A stretch of 64,000 bases of DNA from NCBI RefSeq assembly GCF_016735115.1, contig NZ_JAERQJ010000003.1, positions 682,001-746,000 of the forward strand, given 5' to 3'. Position 1 is the stretch's first letter. Every line of letters begins with the position of its first letter. The notes below the pieces were generated by a model. It was not told the DNA's origin and ran no database searches. It saw only the letters and a program-made list of their open reading frames with translations. Made by a program: the position numbers and the translations under genes. This stretch comes from Aquimarina mytili (lineage in GTDB: Bacteria > Bacteroidota > Bacteroidia > Flavobacteriales > Flavobacteriaceae). Positions 1-7,899 of this stretch are shown here, one piece after another.

Positions 1-650
1 CACGTCAGGATAGAAAAGACAAACCAAGAGTACCTATTGCGGCAAAATTAATTGCCAAAATGCTTGAAACTGCCGGAGCAACAAGAATTATTACTATGGA
101 TCTTCATGCAGATCAGATCCAGGGGTTCTTTGAAAAACCAGTAGATCATTTATATGCTTCAACCATATTTTTGCCGTATTTGCAATCATTAAATCTAGAA
201 GATTTAACTATCGCTTCTCCAGATATGGGAGGATCTAAAAGAGCATATGCATATTCAAAGGCTTTAAAAAGTGATGTGGTAATTTGCTACAAACAAAGAG
301 CAAAAGCTAATGTAATATCACATATGGAACTAATCGGTGATGTTACAGGTAAAAATGTAGTATTGGTAGATGATATGGTAGATACTGCAGGAACTTTAAC
401 TAAGGCTGCAGATTTGATGATGGAGCGAGGAGCCAAAAGTGTACGTGCAATCTGTACACATCCAATTCTTTCTGGAAGTGCTTATGAAAGATTGGAAGAT
501 TCAAAATTAGAAGAATTAATCGTTACCGATTCTATTCCTCTAAAACAAAAAAGTGATAAAATTAGAGTGGTAAGCTGTGCAAATTTATTTGCAGATGTAA
601 TGCATAGAGTGCATCACAATGAGTCTATTAGCTCTAAATTTATAATGTAA
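1..650 (+). CDS. prs: Ribose-phosphate pyrophosphokinase, 5'-truncated
   Basis: This is the C-terminal two thirds of PRPP synthetase, the cytosolic enzyme that makes phosphoribosyl pyrophosphate from ribose 5-phosphate and ATP for nucleotide, histidine and tryptophan synthesis. The reading frame is already open at the window edge (first full codon at base 3) and begins with RQDRKDKPRVPIAAK, a conserved stretch of the family. The PRPP-binding loop DDMVDTAGT is intact, as are the basic catalytic-loop segment (KQRAKANV) and the MDLHADQIQGFF segment. The full protein is normally about 310 residues, so the first third lies upstream of the window. It is followed after 23 nt by rplY, with which it probably shares a transcript. 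Identification is secure. Confidence 0.97.
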   Translation, partial: RQDRKDKPRVPIAAKLIAKMLETAGATRIITMDLHADQIQGFFEKPVDHLYASTIFLPYLQSLNLEDLTIASPDMGGSKRAYAYSKALKSDVVICYKQRAKANVISHMELIGDVTGKNVVLVDDMVDTAGTLTKAADLMMERGAKSVRAICTHPILSGSAYERLEDSKLEELIVTDSIPLKQKSDKIRVVSCANLFADVMHRVHHNESISSKFIM

Positions 651-673
651 ATTAATAATTAATAAATTTTAAA

Positions 674-1306
674 ATGAAATCATTAACAATCAATGCATCT
701 CAAAGAGAAAGCGTAGGCAAGAAAGCAACAAAAGCCTTACGTAATGCTGGACAGGTACCTTGTGTTATTTATGGTGGAGACACTATTGTACACTTTGCAG
801 CGCCAGAAATTGCTTTCAAAAATTTAGTGTACACTCCAGACGTTCATACCGTGGTAATAGCGTTGGATAATGGTACAAAAATAAATGCCATCTTACAGGA
901 TATCCAATTTCATCCTGTAACCGATAGAATTTTACATATTGATTTTGTTGAAATTTTTGACGACAAACCAATCACAGTAGAACTTCCGTTCAGAACAGTA
1001 GGTATCTCTCGTGGTGTACGTAATGGTGGTGTGTTACGTTTCAACTTAAGACGTATCAAAGTAAAAGGTCTTTCTTCAGATTTGCCTGATCTAATCGAAG
1101 GAGATATTACAAAACTTAAGATCGGAAACAAATTATATGTTACTGATGTAGCAAGTGATAAGTTTACAATTCTTCACCCAGATAACACTGTAATTTGCCA
1201 GGTTAAAACTTCTCGTACTGCTGTTGCGGATGACGAGGAAGAAGAAGAAACTGAAGGAGCTGCTGAAGGAGCGGCACCAGCTGCCGAAGCACCAGCTGAA
1301 GGATAA
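674..1306 (+). CDS. rplY: 50S ribosomal protein L25/general stress protein CTC
   Basis: A 210-residue long-form (CTC/TL5-type) bL25 that binds 5S rRNA in the large ribosomal subunit. The N-terminal 5S-binding domain (about residues 1-95, with [14 protein letters not shown] and VPCVIYGG) is followed by the beta-barrel domain typical of the long form. The last 25 or so residues are a low-complexity tail of Glu and Ala, a common ending in this family. It lies directly behind prs, a frequent flavobacterial pairing, and a rho-independent terminator follows. Confidence 0.96.
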   Translation: MKSLTINASQRESVGKKATKALRNAGQVPCVIYGGDTIVHFAAPEIAFKNLVYTPDVHTVVIALDNGTKINAILQDIQFHPVTDRILHIDFVEIFDDKPITVELPFRTVGISRGVRNGGVLRFNLRRIKVKGLSSDLPDLIEGDITKLKIGNKLYVTDVASDKFTILHPDNTVICQVKTSRTAVADDEEEEETEGAAEGAAPAAEAPAEG

Positions 1307-1328
1307 TCCTAAAGTTTTAGCACAATAT

Positions 1329-1363
1329 AAAAGCATTCTGATCCAATTCAGGATGCTTTTTTT
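1329..1363 (+). terminator. Rho-independent terminator after rplY
   Basis: An inverted repeat (AAAAGCATTCTG pairing imperfectly with CAGGATGCTTTT around an 8-nt loop) runs into a T-rich stretch just after the rplY stop codon. It probably ends the prs-rplY transcript. Confidence 0.8.
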
Positions 1364-1411
1364 ATTTTTACACAGATTTTTGAGGAGACACCCTTACATA
1401 AAACACAAAAT

Positions 1412-2038
1412 ATGCTTTCTGTATTTAGAACATTATTTTCTAAACAAAAAGAAGAAACTCAAGAAGAGCTCATGAAAAAATTTCTTATTGTAGGGCTGGG
1501 CAATATAGGTCCTAAATACCACAATACACGTCATAATATAGGTTTTAGAATACTTGATGCTTTAGCAAAAGCGGAAGATCTCAAATTCGAAACTCAAAAA
1601 TTAGGCGATCTTACTACCTACAAGTACAAGGGAAGAACTCTTATACTTCTTAAACCTAATACATACATGAATCTAAGCGGAAAAGCTGTTCGTTACTGGT
1701 TAGGAAAAGAGAAAATCCCCTTAGAAAACCTGCTAGTTATTACAGATGATATCAATCTTCCGTTTGGTACAATTCGAGTAAAGGCAAAAGGAAGTGCTGG
1801 AGGACATAATGGCTTAAAAGATATCGAAGCCCAATTAAACACCTCAAAATATTGCCGATTTAGATTTGGTGTAGGTGCCGAATTTAACAAAGGAAGACAA
1901 GTCGATTATGTCTTAGGAGAATGGGACAACGATGAAGAATCTGCTATGCCAGAACGAATAGAAAAAGGAATTGCCCTAATTAAATCCTTTGCCACTGCCG
2001 GACTCTCTAATACGATGAACACCTTTAACGGAAAATAA
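1412..2038 (+). CDS. pth: Peptidyl-tRNA hydrolase
   Basis: Releases tRNA from prematurely dropped peptidyl-tRNA during translation; cytosolic and monomeric. Family motifs are present in order: FLIVGLGNIGPKY, NTRHNIGF with the catalytic His, KPNTYMNLSG, DDINLPFG with the supporting Asp, and GSAGGHNGLKDI with the substrate-binding Asn. With this start the protein is 208 residues and has a 20-residue extension rich in Phe, Lys and Glu before the usual MKKFLIVG start. An alternative ATG at 1472 would give the canonical length. I kept the longer form because similar extensions occur in flavobacterial Pth as I recall them, but the start is uncertain. It is followed by ribF. Confidence 0.95.
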   Translation: MLSVFRTLFSKQKEETQEELMKKFLIVGLGNIGPKYHNTRHNIGFRILDALAKAEDLKFETQKLGDLTTYKYKGRTLILLKPNTYMNLSGKAVRYWLGKEKIPLENLLVITDDINLPFGTIRVKAKGSAGGHNGLKDIEAQLNTSKYCRFRFGVGAEFNKGRQVDYVLGEWDNDEESAMPERIEKGIALIKSFATAGLSNTMNTFNGK

Positions 2039-2159
2039 GGAAATGTGTCCAAACAATTTTTTATTTTTACAATTACTATACAAATAATCTAATTGATGCT
2101 AACCACAATGTTCATTAGCGAAGTATATCTGACTATTGAAAAACCAAAAAAGTGAGCAG

Positions 2160-3092
2160 ATGAAATGCTATACAGACGCCAAAACATATGATGGTAAAAT
2201 CCCATCTGTAGTAACAATAGGCACTTTTGATGGAGTACATATTGGTCATAAAAAAATAATTGAACGCTTAATAGAAAGTGCCAAGAGAAATGAACTGGAA
2301 TCTATAGTGCTAACCTTTTTTCCACATCCAAGGATGGTATTGCAACAAGATTCTGATATTAAACTAATTAACACGATCGACGAGCGTATTCAGATCTTAG
2401 AAAAAACAGGTTTAGACACTCTTGTTATTCATCCCTTTACTAAAGAATTTTCGCGCCTTACTGCAGGAGAATATGTACAGCAAATGCTTATCGACTGCCT
2501 TAATGTTGGACATGTAATTATAGGGTATGATCATCGATTTGGGCGCAATCGCAATTCTAATATTACAGATCTTGCCTCCTATGGTATTCAAAATGGTTTT
2601 ACTGTCGAAGAAATCTCAAAACAAGATATTGATGATGTTGCCGTAAGCTCTACAAAAATACGCGAAGCACTATCAGATGGTGATGTTTCTAAAGCCAATA
2701 AGTATTTAGGATATAATTTTATGCTAACAGGCAAAGTTGTGAAAGGAAAAGAACTTGGGCGTAAACTCAATTATCCAACAGCTAATTTAGACATTAAAGA
2801 ATCCTATAAGCTAATTCCAAAAAACGGAGTGTATATTGTACAATCACTTATTGATGGTAGAACTTATTTTGGTATGATGAATATTGGTACCAACCCTACT
2901 GTTAATGGCACAAAACAAACCATAGAAACTCATTTTTTTGATGCTTCTTTTAACCTGTACGATAAAAAAATACAAATAGAAATGTTGAAACGTGTTCGAG
3001 ATGAGAAAAAATTTGATTCTATTGAAGATCTGCAAGAAGCTATGCAACAAGATGAAGATTTCTCTCGTGATTATATAAATTCTCTAGTATGA
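2160..3092 (+). CDS. ribF: Bifunctional riboflavin kinase/FAD synthetase
   Basis: Converts riboflavin to FMN and then FAD. The N-terminal nucleotidyltransferase domain carries GTFDGVHIGHKK and the downstream VSSTKIREAL. The C-terminal riboflavin kinase domain carries GRKLNYPTANL and FGMMNIGTNPTVNG followed by the conserved ETHFF Glu. At 310 residues it has the normal length. I chose the ATG at 2160 over an in-frame TTG eight codons upstream because it gives the typical short leader before the first strand. Its stop codon overlaps the start of the following membrane protein in ATGA, so the two are probably translationally coupled. Confidence 0.95.
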   Translation: MKCYTDAKTYDGKIPSVVTIGTFDGVHIGHKKIIERLIESAKRNELESIVLTFFPHPRMVLQQDSDIKLINTIDERIQILEKTGLDTLVIHPFTKEFSRLTAGEYVQQMLIDCLNVGHVIIGYDHRFGRNRNSNITDLASYGIQNGFTVEEISKQDIDDVAVSSTKIREALSDGDVSKANKYLGYNFMLTGKVVKGKELGRKLNYPTANLDIKESYKLIPKNGVYIVQSLIDGRTYFGMMNIGTNPTVNGTKQTIETHFFDASFNLYDKKIQIEMLKRVRDEKKFDSIEDLQEAMQQDEDFSRDYINSLV

Positions 3093-4429
3093 TCAATCGT
3101 TGGTTTTTTACCCAAATTGATAATAGCGCTCTTATTATCTTCAGAGTTTTTTTTGGATTTCTTATTGCTGCAGAGGCTATCGGAGCCATATTTACGGGAT
3201 GGGTAACCCGAACCCTGGTCGAACCCAATTTTACATTCAATTTTATAGGTCTTGACTTTTTGCAACCTTTACCTGGCAATGGGATGTACTTCTATTTTGC
3301 ATTAATGGGGATTTTTGGCCTTATGGTAATGATCGGTTTTAAATACAGATGGAGTATGATTGCATATACGGTGATGTGGGCAGGAGTATATTTTATGCAA
3401 AAGGCCTCATATAATAATCACTATTATCTCTTACTACTGCTCTGTATACTGATGAGTATACTGCCGGCCGGGAATTATTTTTCTATAGATGTAAAAAGAA
3501 ATCCCTTGCTTAAAAAGATTTCGATGCCTCGCTGGATTATCCTGGTAATTATTGCTCAATTATGGATTGTGTATACATATGCCTCTGTTGCAAAACTTTA
3601 TCCGGACTGGTTAGATTATACTGTAGCCAAAAATTTAATGGCCGGAAGAGCATATTATCCTATTGTTGGAGATCTGTTGCAAGGGCATTGGGCGCATATA
3701 AGTGTAACCTATTTTGGAATTTTATTTGACTTATTGATTATCCCTCTTTTATTATGGAGAAAAACCCGATTAGCTGCTTTTTGCTTTAGCATCTTTTTTC
3801 ATTTGTTTAATTCTATTGTATTTCAGATTGGTATATTTCCATATTTATCGCTTGCCTTTACCGTATTTTTCTTCTCAAAAGAGAGAATACACCGTATTTT
3901 CATGAAGAAGAAACCTTTTTATGATGGTAATGAAATAGTTATTCCTTCTTATAAAAAGGTGTTATTACCAGCAATGATAATTTGGTTTACAATTCAGATC
4001 GCACTGCCCTTACGCCATTGGGTAATACCAGGTGATGTATTATGGACAGAAGAAGGCCATCGCTTGAGTTGGCGCATGATGCTTAGGGGAAGATCTGGCA
4101 ACACAAATTTTTATATAGTTGATAAAAATGATCCCAAAGCTAAACGTACTTATGTTAATATACGAGAGTACGTATCAAAAAAGCAAATGCGTTTGGTATC
4201 TACAAAACCAGATGCGATGTGGCAATTTGCACAACACCTTAAACAACAATATGCCGACGAAGGAAAGGATATTGCCGTATATGTAAAAAGCAAAATTTCT
4301 ATCAATGGTAAAAAAAGCAGACAATTTATAGATCCTGATGTAGATCTGACCAGCGTGCCCTGGAATTACTTCACTACAAATCCCTGGATTATTAAATACC
4401 CTAAACAAGACACCCCAATAGAGCAATAA
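3089..4429 (+). CDS. HTTM-domain (vitamin K gamma-carboxylase-like) membrane protein
   Basis: A 446-residue integral membrane protein. The N-terminal half has several hydrophobic helices and the segment YNNHYYLLLLL, which together look like the HTTM family (horizontally transferred transmembrane domain), the bacterial relatives of vitamin K-dependent gamma-carboxylase. The last 110 or so residues are soluble and probably lie outside the membrane core. The substrate in bacteria is unknown, and carboxylation should not be assumed. It overlaps the end of ribF by 4 nt, so it is expressed with a flavin-cofactor gene. It converges on the next gene with no spacer between the two stop codons. Confidence 0.8.
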   Translation: MINRWFFTQIDNSALIIFRVFFGFLIAAEAIGAIFTGWVTRTLVEPNFTFNFIGLDFLQPLPGNGMYFYFALMGIFGLMVMIGFKYRWSMIAYTVMWAGVYFMQKASYNNHYYLLLLLCILMSILPAGNYFSIDVKRNPLLKKISMPRWIILVIIAQLWIVYTYASVAKLYPDWLDYTVAKNLMAGRAYYPIVGDLLQGHWAHISVTYFGILFDLLIIPLLLWRKTRLAAFCFSIFFHLFNSIVFQIGIFPYLSLAFTVFFFSKERIHRIFMKKKPFYDGNEIVIPSYKKVLLPAMIIWFTIQIALPLRHWVIPGDVLWTEEGHRLSWRMMLRGRSGNTNFYIVDKNDPKAKRTYVNIREYVSKKQMRLVSTKPDAMWQFAQHLKQQYADEGKDIAVYVKSKISINGKKSRQFIDPDVDLTSVPWNYFTTNPWIIKYPKQDTPIEQ

Positions 4430-5011
4430 TCAGTCCCGTAACCAGGTATCTGGATCTAAATGAAACATTTTACGATTGCCTTGTATGGCTTCGGGATCTC
4501 GCAACCACCAATACGGAAATGGGGTTGTAATGGCATAATGCAGATGAGGGGGTTTGCCAATGGCATTGCCTGTAGTACCAACTGTCCCTAGTTTAGTTCC
4601 GGGTTTTACAGGCTGAAAAGGGAATGCATCATTTTGATCTAGATGTGCATAGTAATGAAATCTCCATTTAGGCCCGAGCACCATAACCGTTTTACCGCCC
4701 TTGCCTCCTTCATAGGTATAGATCACAATTCCATAGGTCGCTGAAATTACATCAGTGCCTTTAGGCTTAAAAATATCGATCCCTTTGTGAGTTACCGAGC
4801 TACCCCAAGGGTAGGCCCAAAATGAGTGATCATCCCAATCGGCAGTTGTCGCCCCTTGCACTGGGATAATCATTTTTTGTGGTAGGGCAAATCCTAATAC
4901 AATACATAATAATGGTATTAAAGTGAACTTTCGGGTTTTCCTATCTCTATATAGACTCGCCATTAAGGTAAAAAGTGAAACAAGAAAACGTTTTGTAGTG
5001 CTGGTAATCAT
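4430..5011 (-). CDS. M23 family (LytM-type) peptidase
   Basis: A predicted zinc metallopeptidase of 193 residues acting on peptidoglycan cross-links or another envelope peptide. A hydrophobic segment near residues 29-44 is likely an N-terminal anchor or signal. The LytM domain follows, with the zinc motif HKGID (HxxxD), the later HYYAHLD, and the second metal motif HLHYA (HxH); all expected ligands are present. I chose the ATG at 5011 over an in-frame TTG two codons earlier. Homologues without coiled-coil partners are often secreted lysozyme-like enzymes. The gene may share a transcript with the regulator upstream of it, about 60 nt away. Confidence 0.88.
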   Translation of the reverse strand: MITSTTKRFLVSLFTLMASLYRDRKTRKFTLIPLLCIVLGFALPQKMIIPVQGATTADWDDHSFWAYPWGSSVTHKGIDIFKPKGTDVISATYGIVIYTYEGGKGGKTVMVLGPKWRFHYYAHLDQNDAFPFQPVKPGTKLGTVGTTGNAIGKPPHLHYAITTPFPYWWLRDPEAIQGNRKMFHLDPDTWLRD

Positions 5012-5070
5012 ACCCAATAAATATACAAATAATGAGATTTATTTATAATCATTGTAGGCAACTCAAATAC

Positions 5071-6177
5071 CTATTTTTTTGCTTTTTTAAATTGATTAGG
5101 AGTTTGTCCGCTAAATTTTTTAAAAGTACTATAGAAGTTAGATTTAGATTTAAAACCACATTCGATACCAATCGACTCTATAGTATAATTATCATACCGC
5201 TTATCTATTAGCATCTTTTTTGCAGCCTCCACACGTAACTCATTAATATGATCATTAAAACTTTTGTTTGTGTTTGCATTTATCAATTGAGAAAGATACC
5301 CATTACTAATTTCAAATCGATCAGCAATAGCATTAAGATTTATGTCTACCGATAAATACTTTTTTTCAGTAATGATATACTCATTTATTTTTGCAAAAGT
5401 ATCGTATCCCATCTTTTTTGAAGATGAAGTACTCTGTAGTTTTTTAAGTTTTTCAGATGAAGATGATCGATTAATTCCAACATACCCAACCCAATAAATC
5501 CATAAAGAAAGGGAGATAAAAAATGGATAAGCATAATACGATTGTTTCATATCTAATACAACCCCTAATATCGCAGATAACATTCCTATAGAAACAATTA
5601 CAACTCCAATATGAATCAGGTTTTTCAACCATGTGGTCTCTGTCTTAATTTTTTCTATGGATCCTATATGCTTTTTTTCATAAGAAATAATCATTTGATA
5701 CATAAAAAAGATTACTCCTGGTATATGTACAAAGGAAATCAAATTGGTATATAAAAATAATCCACGTTCATAGTAATTAGATATTTGATATTCTGGATTA
5801 AAATATAAATGATAGACAAACTGAATACTATGAACTATAGTAATCACAAAAAAAGGAGCTATTAAAACAAATAGTCTTTTCTTATCAATGGATTCCTTGT
5901 TTAAAAAATAATAAGCAAAAAGATAAAACATAGGTGCCACAAGCCATTGCCATGGTATATATGTCTCTTTTAATATAGGTCCAATCCTAAAGTAATTAAC
6001 GTCTATCAACATATGTTGAATGTTGCTTATCGATAAAAAAAGGACAGTCAAACCAAGAAAAAAACCACTTTTGGATTGATACTTCTTAACAAAAAAAACA
6101 ATCAGACTAAAAATTATCCCTTGAACAGAGCCAAATAAAATTAGTAGTTGAAAAAAATTGAATTTAACTGTTTCCAA
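5071..6177 (-). CDS. Membrane-embedded AraC-family transcriptional regulator
   Basis: A 368-residue protein with an N-terminal block of about seven hydrophobic helices (residues about 5-230) and a C-terminal AraC/HTH_18 DNA-binding domain (about 265-368). The domain carries the two expected helix-turn-helix segments, ISNGYLSQLINANTNKSF and IGIECGFKSKSNFYSTFKKF, followed by GQTPNQFKK. Such fusions are common in Bacteroidetes and are thought to sense a ligand in or near the membrane; the ligand is unknown. No ATG is available near the expected beginning, so a TTG at 6177 is the likely start. A TAnnTTTG element lies about 80 nt upstream. It is divergent from serS. Confidence 0.85.
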   Translation of the reverse strand: METVKFNFFQLLILFGSVQGIIFSLIVFFVKKYQSKSGFFLGLTVLFLSISNIQHMLIDVNYFRIGPILKETYIPWQWLVAPMFYLFAYYFLNKESIDKKRLFVLIAPFFVITIVHSIQFVYHLYFNPEYQISNYYERGLFLYTNLISFVHIPGVIFFMYQMIISYEKKHIGSIEKIKTETTWLKNLIHIGVVIVSIGMLSAILGVVLDMKQSYYAYPFFISLSLWIYWVGYVGINRSSSSEKLKKLQSTSSSKKMGYDTFAKINEYIITEKKYLSVDINLNAIADRFEISNGYLSQLINANTNKSFNDHINELRVEAAKKMLIDKRYDNYTIESIGIECGFKSKSNFYSTFKKFSGQTPNQFKKAKK

Positions 6178-6256
6178 GCGGCGGGGTAATTAGGTTATCG
6201 TAAGTAGGATTAGTGTTTATGTTTTCGTTTTACTTACATAGATTATGAATAATTTT

Positions 6257-6264
6257 CAAAAATA
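6257..6264 (-). promoter_or_regulatory. -7 promoter element for the AraC-type regulator
   Basis: On the minus strand this reads TATTTTTG, matching the Bacteroidetes sigma-ABfr -7 consensus TAnnTTTG. It predicts a start site near 6250 and a leader of about 70 nt. Confidence 0.5.
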
Positions 6265-6316
6265 TGTTTTTTTTTAATATTCACGGTTTATTTCTATTGT
6301 TGATTAATAACGCCAA

Positions 6317-6346
6317 TTGTATTGTAAAATTGAGTATATAATTTTG
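6317..6346 (+). promoter_or_regulatory. Candidate serS promoter
   Basis: TTG, 19 nt, then TAATTTTG: both the -33 and -7 elements of the Bacteroidetes consensus at the preferred spacing. The leader to serS would be about 165 nt. A second TAAATTTG at 6394-6401 gives a shorter alternative. Confidence 0.5.
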
Positions 6347-6450
6347 ATCGGTATTAATTTTCTTATTACCCTTTCAAAAACCAAGCTTTTCTTTAAATTT
6401 GCTCCTTCATTGCGATAGGGATAGCAGTGGCATCCTTTTTTGTTGTACCA

Positions 6451-6469
6451 TGAGCCTGTCGAAGGGCAC
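6451..6469. repeat. Short dispersed intergenic repeat (CTGAGC-GTCGAAG type), copy 1
   Basis: TGAGCCTGTCGAAGGGCAC belongs to a short repeat scattered through intergenic DNA of many Bacteroidetes. Related copies occur at 9754-9777 and 38103-38137. It is not part of any gene. Confidence 0.6.
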
Positions 6470-6518
6470 AACTAAAAAGATATAACGAATAGCCCGGTAA
6501 TCGCCCAAATAAGACATC

Positions 6519-7790
6519 ATGTTAGTAGTACAAAACATTTTAGCAAATAAAGAGAGGTATATTAAAGCTTTAGCAAAGCGTAATTTTGATGCAGCACCGG
6601 TTCTAGACCAAGTTATTGCTTTGGATGAAGATCGTCGTGCCACGCAAGCCCAACTAGATAATACGCTAGCTGATTCTAATAAGTTCTCTAAAGAAATTGG
6701 AATGTTGTTTAAAAATGGAGAACAGCAAAAAGCAAATTTGTTAAAAGAAAAAACAGCTCAGCTCAAAGAAAATTCAAAAGACCTTTCTGCCAAACTAACA
6801 GAAATTCAGGAACAGCTTGCAGAGCTACTATATACGATCCCAAACATACCACATGATTCTGTACCTGATGGTCAAAGTGATGAGGATAATGAAGAAGTAT
6901 TTAAAGAAGGAGAGATTCCAAAACTAGAAGATGGTGCTTTACCACATTGGGAACTTGCCAAAAAATATGACATCATTGATTTTGAATTGGGAGTAAAAAT
7001 CACTGGTGCCGGATTTCCGGTGTATAAAGGAAAAGGGGCTCGGTTACAACGTGCTTTGATTAGTTATTTCCTGGATAAAAATGCCGAAGCGGGGTATAAA
7101 GAATACCAGGTTCCGCATTTGGTTAATGAGGCATCTGGGTTTGGTACAGGACAATTACCAGATAAAGAAGGACAAATGTATCATGTAACTGGTGATGATT
7201 TATATCTTATTCCAACTGCAGAAGTACCTGTAACCAATATGTTTAGAGATGATCTGCTTCAGGAAAGTGATCTCCCTATTTGTTGTACCGGATATACTCC
7301 TTGTTTTAGACGTGAAGCGGGTTCTTATGGAGCTCATGTTCGGGGGTTAAATCGCTTACATCAGTTTGATAAGGTTGAGATTGTTCGTATCGAAAAACCA
7401 GAAAACTCTTACAAAGCTCTAGACGGAATGGTAGAACATGTTAAAGATATTCTGAGAGAATTAAAATTACCGTATCGTATCTTACGCCTGTGCGGTGGAG
7501 ATATCGGGTTTACTTCTGCCCTGACCTATGATTTTGAGGTATTTTCTACAGCACAAGACCGATGGTTAGAAATCAGTTCTGTATCCAATTTTGAATCGTT
7601 TCAGGCCAATCGCTTAAAATTGCGTTTTAAAAGCAAAGAAGGGAAAAAACAACTTGCTCATACTCTTAACGGAAGCTCACTAGCATTACCAAGAGTACTT
7701 GCCGGTATTTTGGAAAATTATCAAACTCCAAAAGGCATTAAAATCCCTGAGGTTTTAGTACCATATTGTGGATTTGAGTATATAGATTAA
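6519..7790 (+). CDS. serS: Seryl-tRNA synthetase
   Basis: Charges tRNA-Ser with serine; cytosolic homodimer, class II synthetase. The N-terminal long coiled-coil arm (about residues 30-105) that grips the tRNA variable arm is followed by the catalytic core. Motif 2 appears as CFRREAGSYGAHVRGLNRLH, and motif 3 near the end as NGSSLALPRVLAGILENYQ. The segment ISSVSNFESFQANR replaces the ISSCSN form seen in proteobacteria, which is usual for Bacteroidetes. The 423-residue length is normal and the ATG start agrees with homologues. Confidence 0.97.
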   Translation: MLVVQNILANKERYIKALAKRNFDAAPVLDQVIALDEDRRATQAQLDNTLADSNKFSKEIGMLFKNGEQQKANLLKEKTAQLKENSKDLSAKLTEIQEQLAELLYTIPNIPHDSVPDGQSDEDNEEVFKEGEIPKLEDGALPHWELAKKYDIIDFELGVKITGAGFPVYKGKGARLQRALISYFLDKNAEAGYKEYQVPHLVNEASGFGTGQLPDKEGQMYHVTGDDLYLIPTAEVPVTNMFRDDLLQESDLPICCTGYTPCFRREAGSYGAHVRGLNRLHQFDKVEIVRIEKPENSYKALDGMVEHVKDILRELKLPYRILRLCGGDIGFTSALTYDFEVFSTAQDRWLEISSVSNFESFQANRLKLRFKSKEGKKQLAHTLNGSSLALPRVLAGILENYQTPKGIKIPEVLVPYCGFEYID

Positions 7791-7899
7791 AACAAGTTTC
7801 TCTTTGAAGGGAAAAATACGGAAAGATGCTTCATAGATTAAGGTATCGATAACATACTACTAAAGCGCATTTTGCTATATTTACAAAAAAACTTGCAAA

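Larger units (their letters stand above)
6178..6518. other. Divergent promoter region between araC-type gene and serS
   Basis: A 341-nt spacer with no credible gene. It contains a minus-strand TAnnTTTG (6257-6264) for the regulator, a plus-strand TTG-19-TAATTTTG (6317-6346) and a second plus-strand TAAATTTG (6394-6401) that could serve serS, and one copy of a short dispersed intergenic repeat at 6451-6469. Confidence 0.6.
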
